In this document: positions 31,554 through 40,335 of the stretch, in pieces
Layout of the letters: each line of letters opens with the position of its first letter
Numbering within the stretch: the first letter of the stretch is position 1
NCBI GenBank assembly: GCA_035293805.1
Contig: DATGMD010000031.1
Span: 1-64,000, forward strand
DNA length: 64,000 bases
Direction of reading: 5' to 3'
Origin: JAJPHF01 sp035293805
GTDB lineage: Bacteria; Chloroflexota; UBA6077; JAJPHF01
Translations under genes and position numbers: made by a program
Notes under the pieces: model-generated
The model's input: only the letters and a program-made list of their open reading frames with translations
What the model was told of the DNA's origin: nothing
Databases searched by the model: none

Positions 31554-32558
31554 CTACCCTGCCAGCGCGCCGGCCAGGCGGGCGAGCGCGGCCGGGTACC
31601 GGTAGTGCGTGCGGGAGTGGCTGTCGTCGAACTCCTCGTGCAGGTAGCGGACGCCGAGCGCGTCGAGCCGCCGCGCGAGGATGCGCGCCCCGTACTGAAG
31701 CTGATACTCGTCGCGCGTGCCCGCCTCGAAGAACAGCAGCCGCAGCGCGCGCAGCGCCGGCGCGTGTGCGGCCACGAGGTTCACCGGGTCCCACGCCAGC
31801 CAGCGCTCCCACACCGCCGCGTCTAGCTCGCCCGTAGAGGGGTCGAACGGCAGGTCGAAGTAGTAGGGCGGCCGCTGCAGGTTCGGCGAATAGGCCATCG
31901 CCATCGCCGCAACGCTGAGCGCACCGAACAGCTCGCCCGGTTTCTTCTCCAGCGCCAGAAACGCGTCCAGCACGGCCGCGGCCGAGCCGTAGCGGCCGAT
32001 CGCGCGCAGCAGCTTCGGGAAGTCGGGCTTGTAGCACAGCTCGAAGTAGCAGTCGGGGCTGTGCGCGCTGATCGCCCCGAACACCTCCGGGTGCCGCATG
32101 CCCAGCACGAGCGCCGCGTAGCCGCCGCTCGACTTGCCGGCAATGCCGCGCGCGGCGGCATCCGCCCGCGTGCGGTAGCGCGCGTCTACGTGGGCCACCA
32201 CGTCGCCGACGACGTAGTCCTCGTAGCGCCCGTTCGCGGGCGAGTTGAGGTACTGGCTGCCGCCGAAGCGGGTGAAGCCGTCCACCACCACCAGGATCGC
32301 CTCCGGCGCGCCGAGCGCCAGCGCGCGGTCCATCGCCTCGGGCAGCGACGGCGCCCAGGGGTCGTGGTTCAGCGCGCCCAGCGCCGTGCCCGCGAAGCCT
32401 GACAGCCAGTAGATCACCGGATAGCGCCGGTCGGGCGCGGCCGCGTAGCTGGGCGGCAGGTAGACGGGCAGCGGCCGGCGCGCCGGATCGCCGTGCGGGT
32501 TGTCGCGCAGCGCCGCGCTGTCTAGTGTGTCCACAATCACGGTGCCGCGAAGCATCAT
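31554..32558 (-). CDS. Esterase family alpha/beta hydrolase (esterase D/Ag85-like)
   Basis: A 334-residue protein with PLPVYLPPSYAAAPDRRYPV followed by IYWLSGFAG (oxyanion strand), GIAGKSSGGYAALVLGMRHP with the nucleophile Ser in GxSxG (about residue 145), an acidic position near LRLLFFEAGTRDEYQLQYG (Asp), and the catalytic His in EEFDDSHSRTHYRYPAAL. These features match PF00756 esterases (S-formylglutathione hydrolase, feruloyl esterase, Ag85). No signal peptide is present, so it is probably cytosolic. The substrate is not predictable. A palindromic repeat pair lies just upstream. Confidence 0.88.
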   Translation of the reverse strand: MMLRGTVIVDTLDSAALRDNPHGDPARRPLPVYLPPSYAAAPDRRYPVIYWLSGFAGTALGALNHDPWAPSLPEAMDRALALGAPEAILVVVDGFTRFGGSQYLNSPANGRYEDYVVGDVVAHVDARYRTRADAAARGIAGKSSGGYAALVLGMRHPEVFGAISAHSPDCYFELCYKPDFPKLLRAIGRYGSAAAVLDAFLALEKKPGELFGALSVAAMAMAYSPNLQRPPYYFDLPFDPSTGELDAAVWERWLAWDPVNLVAAHAPALRALRLLFFEAGTRDEYQLQYGARILARRLDALGVRYLHEEFDDSHSRTHYRYPAALARLAGALAG

Positions 32559-32573
32559 CGTTGCCTCACGTGA

Positions 32574-32670
32574 ATGCCCTCACCCGCCCTCTCCCAGGGG
32601 GAGAGGGCGACCGGCGCCGCCCGTGTCGGTTCCCTCTCCCCCTGGGAGAGGGTTAGGGTGAGGGCACTTC
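32574..32670. repeat. Inverted pair of palindromic repeats
   Basis: GCCCTCACCCGCCCTCTCCC (32577-32596) with AGGGGGAGAGGGC, then about 25 bases, then CCCTCTCCCCCTGGGAGAGG followed by GTTAGGGTGAGGGC in the opposite orientation (to 32670). The same pair organisation occurs inside parB. Located between divergent esterase and amidohydrolase genes, where it may form a large cruciform or affect both transcripts. Confidence 0.75.
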
Positions 32671-32760
32671 CTGTTGCACTCATCGTAGCCCGCCGGTACG
32701 ATGAGGCCAAGGCCGCACACGGCCGCGCGCCCGGCCACTCGCGCAGCAGGGAGGAGCGCC

Positions 32761-33867
32761 ATGCCCGCGGAGTTCCGCATCATCGACGCCGACGGCCACG
32801 TGATGGAGCTGGACGAGCAGTTGGCCGAGTACATCGGCCCGCCCTACGACGGCCTGGAATGGCATCGCAGCTACGGCTTCTGGCCCGGCCTGACCGGCGA
32901 CGGCAACCTGCGCTCGCTGCGCCAACCGGGCGGCTGGGCGGGCGGCGGCACGGGCCCCGACGCGCAGGACTGGCTGCGCTTCCTCGACATCAACGGCGTC
33001 GAGCGCACGGTCCTCTACCCCACCCAGGGCCTCACCCACGGCATGATTCGCGACCCAGAGTGGGCCGTGGCGCTCGCTCGCGCCTACAACGACTGGCTGC
33101 ACGACCGCTTCCTGCGCGTCAGCCCGCGGCTGCTGGGCGTGGCGCTGCTACCGGTGCAGGACGTGGGCGCCGCGGTGGAAGAGCTGCGGCGCTGCGTGAC
33201 CCAGCTCGGCATGCCGGGGGCGGTGCTGCCGGCGGTGATCGCGGGTGGCCGCACCTGCGCCGGCCCGGAGTTCGACCCGCTCTGGGCCGCCGCGCAAGAG
33301 CTAGACGTGCCGGTTTCGACGCACGGCGGCACGACGGCCACGCTCGGCCTCGACGGCATCGGTGCCAACTTCACCGTCGGCCACCTGCTGGAGCATCCTT
33401 TCGCGCAGTTCCGCCAGTTCGGCGCCATGATGTTCGAGGGCGTCTTCGAGCGCTTCCCGCGCCTGCGCTACGGCTGCCTGGAGTGCGGCATCGGCTGGCT
33501 GCCGTGGTTCATCGACCGCATGGACGAGGAGCTAGAGCGCAAGGCGCAGTATTCGCCGCAGTGCAAGCGCAAGCCGAGCGAGTACGTGCGCGACGGCAAC
33601 ATCTTCTTCGCGGCCGAGGTCGAGGAGGGCGCGCTGCCCCTCGCGATCGACTACGTGCGGCCCGACGTGATCCTGTGGGCGTCGGACTATCCGCACGAGC
33701 GCGACCAGCGCGACTTTAGCGGCGACATCCCCGCGCTGCTGGAGCGCACGGACATCGCGGACGACGTGAAGCGGCAGATCTGGTACGACAACCCGACGCG
33801 CTTCTACCGCCTCGATCGCCTGCCCGACACGGCCGGGGTCGTCCGTGCCGCCGTCGCCGCCGGCTGA
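32761..33867 (+). CDS. Amidohydrolase family protein (PF04909)
   Basis: A 368-residue protein, ATG 32761 after GGGAGGAGCGCC. Motifs parallel the gene at 7095: RIIDADGHVMELDE (strand-1 metal site as DADGH), YPTQGLTHG, VALARAYNDWLHDRFL, STHGG (His), HPFAQFRQFGAMMFEGVFERFPRLRYG (parts: HPFAQFRQF, VFERFPRLRYG), ECGIGWLPWFIDRMDEELE and WASDYPHERDQRD with the late Asp. The two proteins are evidently paralogues. Probable metal-dependent hydrolase or decarboxylase of an unknown acid; no pathway partners are adjacent. Confidence 0.88.
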   Translation: MPAEFRIIDADGHVMELDEQLAEYIGPPYDGLEWHRSYGFWPGLTGDGNLRSLRQPGGWAGGGTGPDAQDWLRFLDINGVERTVLYPTQGLTHGMIRDPEWAVALARAYNDWLHDRFLRVSPRLLGVALLPVQDVGAAVEELRRCVTQLGMPGAVLPAVIAGGRTCAGPEFDPLWAAAQELDVPVSTHGGTTATLGLDGIGANFTVGHLLEHPFAQFRQFGAMMFEGVFERFPRLRYGCLECGIGWLPWFIDRMDEELERKAQYSPQCKRKPSEYVRDGNIFFAAEVEEGALPLAIDYVRPDVILWASDYPHERDQRDFSGDIPALLERTDIADDVKRQIWYDNPTRFYRLDRLPDTAGVVRAAVAAG

Positions 33868-33883
33868 GCGCCGCATCCGCGCG

Positions 33884-34177
33884 CTACGGGGTGTCGGCGC
33901 CGGTCCGCCTGCCAGTGGGCGGGCGCCGACGCGTGTCGCGCGGCCCGGACCAGTCCTCGCCCAGTACCGATCGCACCCACTCGGCAATCGCGGCGTCGGC
34001 TGTCCGGAGAGCGTCGTCGAGCGTCGGGTACCGTTCGGCGCTCTCCCAGATCATGCCGCCCTCATCCAGCACGCGAATCCACGACGGAGACATGCCATCA
34101 TCTCCGATTTCGATCCATCCGTAGCCTCTCACGAAGCGGGCGACGTGCGGAAATGCCTGATCGGCGGACGTGCTCAT
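33884..34177 (-). CDS. Small acidic hypothetical protein
   Basis: A 97-residue protein from ATG 34177 (GGAG with AAAGGG upstream); the frame extends to 34339, but the extra residues are basic low-complexity sequence. It contains FVRGYGWIEIGDDGMSPSWI, RVLDEGGMIWE and TLDDALRTADAAIAEWV, compatible with a short three-stranded sheet plus a helix. Its end carries a basic Arg/Pro tail. Convergent with the amidohydrolase gene. No recognised function. Confidence 0.6.
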   Translation of the reverse strand: MSTSADQAFPHVARFVRGYGWIEIGDDGMSPSWIRVLDEGGMIWESAERYPTLDDALRTADAAIAEWVRSVLGEDWSGPRDTRRRPPTGRRTGADTP

Positions 34178-34345
34178 CGGCGCACCCTTTACTCCTCCCT
34201 CCGCCACACCGCGTTGTCTCGTCCCTGGCCTACCCGAACGGACAGGTGGCGGCCGGCCGAACGAGCAGGCTAGCCGGGCGTCATCGCACGCTATCATGTT
34301 GGCGCGCGGGACCACCCGCGACTGGCACCCTGGAGACACGCAATT

Positions 34346-36478
34346 ATGATGGACCGAGGCTGGTGGTCGTATCTGCGCTACGACGAGCAGCGCGACCGCC
34401 CGGTCGTGACGCGCGCGCTATTGCGCCGCGTGCTCGGCTACGCCCGCCCGTATAGCCGCCGTATCGCCCTTATGCTGTTCGTCATTTCCCTGAGCACCGC
34501 CCTGGCGCTGATCCCGCCGCTGCTCCAGCGCAGCCTCATTGACGACGCGCTGGCCCGCCGCGACTACAGCCGCCTCCACCTGCTGGCGCTCGGCATGATC
34601 GTCGTGCCGGTGCTGATCGGGCTGCTGGGCGTCGCGCAGCGATACCTCGGCTCCGCGGTCGGCGAGGGCATCATCTTCGACCTGCGCTGCGCCCTGTTCG
34701 CCCACATGCAGCGCATGTCGCTGCGCTTCTTCACCGATACGAAGACTGGCGAGCTGATGTCGCGCCTGAACAACGACGTGGTCGGCGCGCAGCAGACCGT
34801 CACCACGACGATGGTCAACCTGTTCTCCAACGTGCTCTCGCTCTTCGCCACGATGGTCGTGATGATCGCGCTGGAGTGGCGGCTCACCCTGGTGGCGATC
34901 GCCCTCCTGCCGCTGTTCGTGTTCCCGGCGCGTCGGGTGGGCAACATCCTGCGGGGCATCGCCCGTGAGCAGATGACCGCCAACGGGCAGCTCAACGCGC
35001 TCATGAACGAGACGCTGGGCGTGAGCGGCGCGCTGCTGGTGAAGCTGTTCGGCCGGGCGCCGGCGGAGACCGAGCGCTTCGCCGAGCGCGCGGCGCGCGT
35101 GCGCGACCTGGGCATTCGCAACGCGCTAGTCGGGCGCTGGTTCTTCCTCGGCCTGAGCCTGGTGAGTGCGGTCGGCACGGCGCTCGTGTTCTGGCTCGGC
35201 GGCCTGCTCGTCCTCCAGGGCGTGTTCACCGTCGGCACGATCGTCGCCTTCGGCGCCTACCTCACGCAGCTCTACGGGCCGCTCTCGGCGCTGACCAACG
35301 CCCGCGTGGAATTCGCCACGTCGCTGGTCAGCTTCGAGCGCGTGTTCGAGACGCTCGACCTGCCGGTCGAGATCGCCGACCGCCCCGGCGCCGTCGCCCT
35401 GCGCGACGTGGCGGGCGACGTGCGCTTCGAGCACGTCTCGTTCAGCTACCAGCTGGCGGCGGCCGCCGGCCCGCACCTCGCGGAGGTCAATCGCTGGCGC
35501 TCGCGCACCATGCCGTCGCTGGCGGACCGACCTACCCCTCCGGCCCAGCAAGGCTCACGGACCTCTGCCTCGCGCCCGATCGGGACGGCGGAGCCGACGG
35601 CAGCCCCGGCCGGCGCAGCCAATGGGACGGGGGCCTTGAGCGCGAATGGGACGAATGGGGCGGACGGGCTGGTCGCCGCGGGCAACGGTGCGGGCCCTGA
35701 TGCAGCCGCGAACGGACACGAGGATCTGGCGCCGGCGGCGCCCCGCTGGGCGCTGCGCGACGTGAGCTTCGCGGTGCGGCCGGGGCAGCTGGCCGCGCTG
35801 GTCGGGCCGAGCGGCGCGGGCAAGACGACGATTACCTACCTGCTGCCGCGCCTGTACGACCCGACGGAGGGCCGCATCCTGGTGGACGGCCACGACCTGC
35901 GCGACGTGACGCTCGACTCGCTCACCGCCCAGATCGGCATGGTCACGCAGGAGCCCTACCTGTTCCACGACACGATCCGCGCGAACCTGCTGTACGCGCG
36001 CCCCGACGCCACGCCCGCCGCGCTCGAGGCCGCCTGCCGCGCGGCCAATATCCACGAGTTCATCGCGGCGCTGCCCGAGGGCTACGACACGATCGTCGGC
36101 GAGCGCGGCTATCGGCTGTCGGGCGGCGAGAAGCAGCGCCTGGCGATCGCCCGCGTGCTGCTGAAAGACCCGCGCATCCTCGTCCTCGACGAGGCGACCT
36201 CGCACCTCGACTCGCAGTCCGAGGCGCTCATTCAGGCGGCGCTGGAGCGCGCGATGCAGGGCCGCACGAGCCTGGTGATCGCCCACCGTCTGAGCACGAT
36301 CCTCGCGGCCGACGTGATCCTCGTCGTCGACGGCGGCCGCCTCGTGGAGCGCGGCACGCACGCCGAGCTACTCGGCAGGGGCGGCCTCTACGCTCAGCTC
36401 TTCGAGACGCAGTTCCGCCCCGCGGCCCTGGCCGCCACTAACGGCGCTCTCACTAGTTCCGCGCGCGCCGACAGCTAA
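34346..36478 (+). CDS. ABC transporter, fused permease/ATPase (exporter type) with NBD insert
   Basis: A 710-residue half-transporter. Residues about 25-330 carry six membrane helices of the type I exporter fold (RIALMLFVISLSTALALIPP, then FFTDTKTGELMSRLNNDV). The nucleotide-binding domain starts near 360: VRFEHVSFSYQ (A-loop Tyr about 368), then about 95 residues of Ala/Gly/Asn/Pro-rich sequence (371-466) that are absent from normal NBDs, then WALRDVSFAVRPGQ, Walker A GPSGAGKTT (about 487), Q-loop VTQEPYLFHD, signature LSGGEKQRLAIARVLL, Walker B ILVLDEATSHLD and H-loop IAHRLST. All catalytic motifs are intact, so it should function as a homodimer or heterodimer exporter. Substrate unknown (lipid or drug types are closest). 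Confidence 0.92.
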   Translation: MMDRGWWSYLRYDEQRDRPVVTRALLRRVLGYARPYSRRIALMLFVISLSTALALIPPLLQRSLIDDALARRDYSRLHLLALGMIVVPVLIGLLGVAQRYLGSAVGEGIIFDLRCALFAHMQRMSLRFFTDTKTGELMSRLNNDVVGAQQTVTTTMVNLFSNVLSLFATMVVMIALEWRLTLVAIALLPLFVFPARRVGNILRGIAREQMTANGQLNALMNETLGVSGALLVKLFGRAPAETERFAERAARVRDLGIRNALVGRWFFLGLSLVSAVGTALVFWLGGLLVLQGVFTVGTIVAFGAYLTQLYGPLSALTNARVEFATSLVSFERVFETLDLPVEIADRPGAVALRDVAGDVRFEHVSFSYQLAAAAGPHLAEVNRWRSRTMPSLADRPTPPAQQGSRTSASRPIGTAEPTAAPAGAANGTGALSANGTNGADGLVAAGNGAGPDAAANGHEDLAPAAPRWALRDVSFAVRPGQLAALVGPSGAGKTTITYLLPRLYDPTEGRILVDGHDLRDVTLDSLTAQIGMVTQEPYLFHDTIRANLLYARPDATPAALEAACRAANIHEFIAALPEGYDTIVGERGYRLSGGEKQRLAIARVLLKDPRILVLDEATSHLDSQSEALIQAALERAMQGRTSLVIAHRLSTILAADVILVVDGGRLVERGTHAELLGRGGLYAQLFETQFRPAALAATNGALTSSARADS

Positions 36479-36656
36479 ACCCCTCGGCTGGCGCCGAGTG
36501 GCAGCTACAGCGATTTTCGTGGACGCTTACCCGAAAGGTAGACTCTCTCGTGCACTGTCAAGTGGCGGCCGTGGCCCGGGCGGGGGCTCGTCCCCCGCCG
36601 CCCTCAGTGTTAAGCATCCTGAGCACCGCTATGGGACCAAGGGGCTCTACTTACCC

Positions 36657-37088
36657 TCAGGAGTCGAGCAGCTGCAAGCCGTACTGAACGAAGTTGTGAT
36701 CGAAGCTGAAGGCGGTCGGGATGCGCAGCCGCTCCATAACGGCGAAGCTGGTCGCGTCGGTCAGCGAGAAGTTCTTATCGTCGTATCGATGGATGATCTC
36801 GCGAGCGCGCTGCTCATCCCGGTAGCTCACGCGGACGATTGCCGTGGGACTCTGATCGATCTCGCGAAGCACGCGAGCGGCCAGGTCACGGCCACGACGA
36901 ATGAGCAGCAGCGCATGAATCTCGGCCAGAATGTAGTTCGTCGTAAACAGGCGAGTAGGCCGGCCGTCGAGCCCGCGCAGGATCCTGACCGCTGCACCAT
37001 GCCGAGTGGACTCAGATGCGGCGATGGCGTAATAGGCGCTGGTGTCCACCAACACGCGATGTAGCCCGAAGGCAGGACGTCCCGTCAT
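36657..37088 (-). CDS. PIN-domain ribonuclease toxin (VapC-like)
   Basis: A 143-residue protein with the PIN catalytic carboxylates: VLVDTSAYYAIA (Asp about 14), TTNYILAEIHALLLIR (Glu about 55), FSLTDATSFAVMERL (Asp about 110) and TAFSFDHNFVQYGLQ (Asp about 128). It overlaps the preceding DNA-binding gene by ATGA. VapC-type toxins cleave tRNA or rRNA when released from their antitoxin. The region 36479-36656 holds no gene. Confidence 0.88.
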   Translation of the reverse strand: MTGRPAFGLHRVLVDTSAYYAIAASESTRHGAAVRILRGLDGRPTRLFTTNYILAEIHALLLIRRGRDLAARVLREIDQSPTAIVRVSYRDEQRAREIIHRYDDKNFSLTDATSFAVMERLRIPTAFSFDHNFVQYGLQLLDS

Positions 37089-37420
37089 TCGTGGGTATCT
37101 TCATACGCTTCTGCCAGGTATTTGTGCTTGTTCTCGGCCACGTCGGTTGGAGCGTCAGGGTCGTACCCCGCCAGGTCGACGAGTCTCCACAGCGACGCAA
37201 CCGCGCTCGCGGCTTCGTCGGACGGAGTGTCGGACTGGCTCGGTTTCCCGCGGGCCCCCACCCGGACCGGCTTCGCGATGTGCTCGGCATCCGCCTTGTC
37301 GACGCGCACGGCGCGGCCGACCTTTACCGCAGGTAGGCGACCATCGGCGATGAAGCGCCGCACCGTGACGGTACTCACTCTGAGGAGGTCCGCGGTCTCC
37401 TGAACGGTTAGCAGCTCCAC
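37085..37420 (-). CDS. Excisionase-type helix-turn-helix antitoxin
   Basis: A 111-residue protein from the GTG at 37420. Residues 3-50 are a winged-helix 'helix-turn-helix 17'/excisionase domain: LLTVQETADLLRVSTVTVRR, then FIADGRLPAVKVGRAVRVDKADAE. The C-terminal part is acidic and probably disordered until it binds its partner (LVDLAGYDPDAPTDVAENKHKYLAEAYEDTHE, split as YDPDAPTD and KYLAEAYEDTHE), as usual for antitoxins. It precedes the PIN toxin with a 4-base overlap; the N-terminal domain should autoregulate the pair. Confidence 0.82.
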   Translation of the reverse strand: MELLTVQETADLLRVSTVTVRRFIADGRLPAVKVGRAVRVDKADAEHIAKPVRVGARGKPSQSDTPSDEAASAVASLWRLVDLAGYDPDAPTDVAENKHKYLAEAYEDTHE

Positions 37421-37491
37421 GTCTCTCGCCTTTCGACTGCTCAGCTGTTATCAGTTGCTATCATACTGCAGCGGACTGAGGAGATAGAGCG

Positions 37492-38313
37492 ATGCCCCGG
37501 CTCGTCACGGTGCGCAGCGCGCTGGTCGCGGTCTGGCTCGGGGTGGGCCTGCTGAGCCCGCGGCCGACGGCATGGGCCGATGACTGCCCAGCGCCACCGG
37601 TCGTCGATCTGGCGACGCGGCTGCAGGTGGGCTTGCAGGACGACGCGGTGTTCGGCGTGCCTGCCGCCGAGGTGTCGTCGGTGTTCTATCCAGTCACGCA
37701 GGCGCGGGCGCTCCCGGCCGACTTCGGGCCGGACGATCTCGTGCGCACGGCCATTGGCAGCGCACCGCAAGGCTCGATGCCCGTGCGCCGGCTCATCGTC
37801 CCCGACCTGGAAGCGATGTTCGCCGCGGCGCGCGCCGACGGCGTGGTGCTCGGGATCGTCTCGGGCTACCGCAGCTACGCGAGCCAGGCGGCGCTGTTCG
37901 ACGCCGCGGTGCGCCAGCAGGTAGCGCAGGGGGCCGACCGCGCCGACGCGGAGGCGCGCGTGAACCGCTTCCGCGCCCGTCCCGGCCACTCGCAGCACCA
38001 GCTTGGCACCACGGTGGACCTGACCTCCCCGGAGGCGAGCAATGCCCTCGGCCAGCGCTTCGACCAATCGAGCGCGGCGCGGTGGCTCCACGAGCACGCG
38101 GCGGAGTACGGCTTCGTAATTCCCTACACCGAGGACGACGAGCCGTATACCGGCTACGCGAACGAGCCGTGGCACGTCCGCTGGGTGGGGCGCGACCTGG
38201 CGGCGTTCATGATGGCCGACGGCTACCTCGACCGCCCCACGCCGACGGCCGACGACTACCTGGTGGCGCTCGACGCGCTGCTCTCCGGTGCAGTCGCAAG
38301 CTGCGGCGGCTAG
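37492..38313 (+). CDS. Secreted D-alanyl-D-alanine carboxypeptidase (VanY, M15)
   Basis: A 273-residue exported protein; ATG 37492 after GAGGAGAT, with signal peptide (ALVAVWLGVGLLSPRPTAWA). The M15B core has VSGYRSYASQAALFDA, the zinc motif RPGHSQHQLGTTVDL (His and Asp ligands, SxHxxGxxxD) and NEPWHVRWVG (catalytic region, third His ligand). It trims the terminal D-Ala from peptidoglycan stem peptides. Encoded divergently from the toxin-antitoxin pair; no van regulators are nearby, so it is likely a housekeeping wall enzyme. Confidence 0.92.
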   Translation: MPRLVTVRSALVAVWLGVGLLSPRPTAWADDCPAPPVVDLATRLQVGLQDDAVFGVPAAEVSSVFYPVTQARALPADFGPDDLVRTAIGSAPQGSMPVRRLIVPDLEAMFAAARADGVVLGIVSGYRSYASQAALFDAAVRQQVAQGADRADAEARVNRFRARPGHSQHQLGTTVDLTSPEASNALGQRFDQSSAARWLHEHAAEYGFVIPYTEDDEPYTGYANEPWHVRWVGRDLAAFMMADGYLDRPTPTADDYLVALDALLSGAVASCGG

Positions 38314-38417
38314 GCCCAGCGGGGCACACTTCGTTGCGCCCGCCTGCCCCCCGGCTTGCAGAGTGCTATCCTCGTCAAGAAGCGGCGGTGGCTGAGCGGG
38401 GGAGACGAGGAGGGACC

Positions 38418-39458
38418 ATGGGAGCCGGGGAGGGGCGCGGCGCGGCCAGCCCGCGCCGCCGCAGCGAGAGCGCTCGCCTGATCTGTCTGCTGCTGACAAG
38501 CGCGTTCCTGGGCGCACTCGCCTGCGGGCCGAGCGGAGTGGCGGCCCTGCCGGCGCCTGCGCCGGCCACCAACGCGCCGCCGGCCCAGGGTGGCACCTGG
38601 ATCACCCTGGCGCCGCTGGAAGAGCCGCGCCAGGAGCTGGGCGTGACGGCGCGTGAGGCCACCGTGTACGCGCTGGCGGGCTTCCTGCCGGACGGCTCGC
38701 CCAGCGCCACCGCTGAGGCCTACGACGTCGCCGGCGACCGCTGGCGCCGCATTGCGTCCGTGCCGCAGGCGCTGCACCACCCCGCCGCGGCCACGCTGGA
38801 CGGCACGGTCTACCTGATCGGCGGCTACGACGACCGAGGTGCGGTGGACTCGCTCTGGGCCTACGACGCCGCCGCCGACCGTTGGCAGCGCCGCGCCGCC
38901 ATGCCCACCGCCCGCGGCGCACTGACCGCGGTCGTGCTCGACGGGCGCCTGTACGCCATCGGCGGCGACCGGGGGCGCTCGGTGCGCGACGTGGCGGCCT
39001 ACGATCCGGCCGCCGACGCCTGGGAGACGCTGCCGCCCATGCAGCACGCCCGCGACCATCTGGCGGCGGCCGTGGTGAACGGCCGCATCTACGTGGCCGG
39101 CGGGCGTGACGGGCGCGATTTCACGATGAACGTGCTGGAGGAGTACGACCCGGCCAGTCGTGCCTGGACCGACCGCGCGGCGATGCCGACCGGCCGCTCG
39201 GGCGTCGCCGCGGCGGCCGTCGGCGGGCGCGTTTACGTCTTTGGCGGCGAGGGCAACCGCGACAGCCCACAGGGCATCTTCGATGCGGTGGAGGCGTACG
39301 ACCCCGCCCAGGACGCCTGGACGCGCCTGCCGCCGATGCCCACACCGCGCCACGGGATCAACGCCGCGGTCGTCGGCAATCGCATCTACCTCCCCGGCGG
39401 CGCCACCGTCGAAGGCTTCGGCACGACCGGCGTGAACGAAGCGTACGAGCCGTCATAG
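38418..39458 (+). CDS. Kelch-repeat lipoprotein
   Basis: A 346-residue protein from ATG 38418 (GAGGAGGG upstream). Lipoprotein signal LICLLLTSAFLGALACG, then an Ala/Pro linker. About five kelch repeats follow, each with a GG pair and a Tyr...Trp spacing: VYLIGGYDDRG then YDAAADRWQRRAAMP; LYAIGGDRG then YDPAADAWETLPPM; IYVAGGRDG then YDPASRAWTDRAAMP; VYVFGGEGN then YDPAQDAWTRLPPMP; IYLPGG. This forms a beta-propeller displayed outside the membrane, probably for binding. No catalytic residue is evident. Confidence 0.88.
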   Translation: MGAGEGRGAASPRRRSESARLICLLLTSAFLGALACGPSGVAALPAPAPATNAPPAQGGTWITLAPLEEPRQELGVTAREATVYALAGFLPDGSPSATAEAYDVAGDRWRRIASVPQALHHPAAATLDGTVYLIGGYDDRGAVDSLWAYDAAADRWQRRAAMPTARGALTAVVLDGRLYAIGGDRGRSVRDVAAYDPAADAWETLPPMQHARDHLAAAVVNGRIYVAGGRDGRDFTMNVLEEYDPASRAWTDRAAMPTGRSGVAAAAVGGRVYVFGGEGNRDSPQGIFDAVEAYDPAQDAWTRLPPMPTPRHGINAAVVGNRIYLPGGATVEGFGTTGVNEAYEPS

Positions 39459-39516
39459 CCCGCGACGCGGTCGCCCGCGCGTATCGGGCGCCGAGCGCCG
39501 GCCGCGGCGTCGCGGC

Positions 39517-40332
39517 TCAGTGGCGCCCGAAGAAGTCCGTCACCACGGGCGTTACCTGCTCGGGGACTTCCCACAGGAACAGGTGACGACCGCCCTCGAC
39601 GATCGCTAGCTCGGCGCCGGGGATGGCGGCGGCGAGGCGGTGGGCGGCGTCGAAGTTGTTGCCGCTGGCACGCGCCACCTGGTCACCGCGGCTCACCAGC
39701 ACCAGCGTGGGCACGGCGATCTCGCCCGCGCGGTCGCCGATCGAGTGGCGCAGCCGCGCGTCGATGTGCTCCAGGTAAAGCGCCAGCGGCGGGCGGTGCG
39801 CCCAGACCGCCTGGCGCAGCGCCTCGATGCGCTCGGGGTGAGCAGCGCGGAACTCTGGCGTGAACGTGTACGCCTGGTCCAGGTGCTCCTGCCAGTAGCC
39901 CCACCAGCCGCGCTCGCCCAGCGCCAGCGCCACGTCGAGGGGAATGTTGCCGCCCGCGCCGCTGCGGCCGACGCCGGTCGCGATCAGCACCTGGCTGCGG
40001 ACCCGCTCCGGCCAGCCGAGCGCCAGGTGCTGCGCCACCCGCCCGCCCATCGACATCGCGAAGAGGTGCGCCCGCTCGACCCCCAGCGCGTCCAGCAGCC
40101 CGACCACGTCGGCGGCCAGCTGCTCGGTCGAGTAGGGGCCGGGCGCCCAGGTGCTGCGCCCGACGCCGCGCCAGTCGAAAGCAATGGTCTGGAAGCGCTC
40201 GGCGAGGGCCGGCAGGCAGCTCAGCTCCCACACCTCCACCGGCCAGCCCGTCGCGTTCAAGAACAGGACGGCATCGCCCAGGCCGCGCGTCTCGTAGTAG
40301 AGCGTAACGCCGTTCGCCTGCGCCAGCGGCAT
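39517..40332 (-). CDS. Alpha/beta hydrolase
   Basis: A 271-residue protein with LYYETRGLGDAVLFLNATGW (oxyanion region lacking the common HG, here NATG), FDWRGVGRST, the nucleophile elbow LFAMSMGGRVAQHLA (Ser in SMSMGG, about residue 92), VLVSRGDQV (Asp) and VEGGRHLFLWEVP (His). It matches 3-oxoadipate enol-lactonase-like hydrolases. It begins only three bases after the stop of the substrate-binding lipoprotein gene, so both are one operon; it may process the imported compound. Confidence 0.88.
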   Translation of the reverse strand: MPLAQANGVTLYYETRGLGDAVLFLNATGWPVEVWELSCLPALAERFQTIAFDWRGVGRSTWAPGPYSTEQLAADVVGLLDALGVERAHLFAMSMGGRVAQHLALGWPERVRSQVLIATGVGRSGAGGNIPLDVALALGERGWWGYWQEHLDQAYTFTPEFRAAHPERIEALRQAVWAHRPPLALYLEHIDARLRHSIGDRAGEIAVPTLVLVSRGDQVARASGNNFDAAHRLAAAIPGAELAIVEGGRHLFLWEVPEQVTPVVTDFFGRH

Positions 40333-40335
40333 CGG

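Noticed and set aside
36498..37064. 188-codon plus-strand ORF opposite the PIN toxin
   Set aside because: Antisense shadow; all PIN catalytic residues are on the minus strand.
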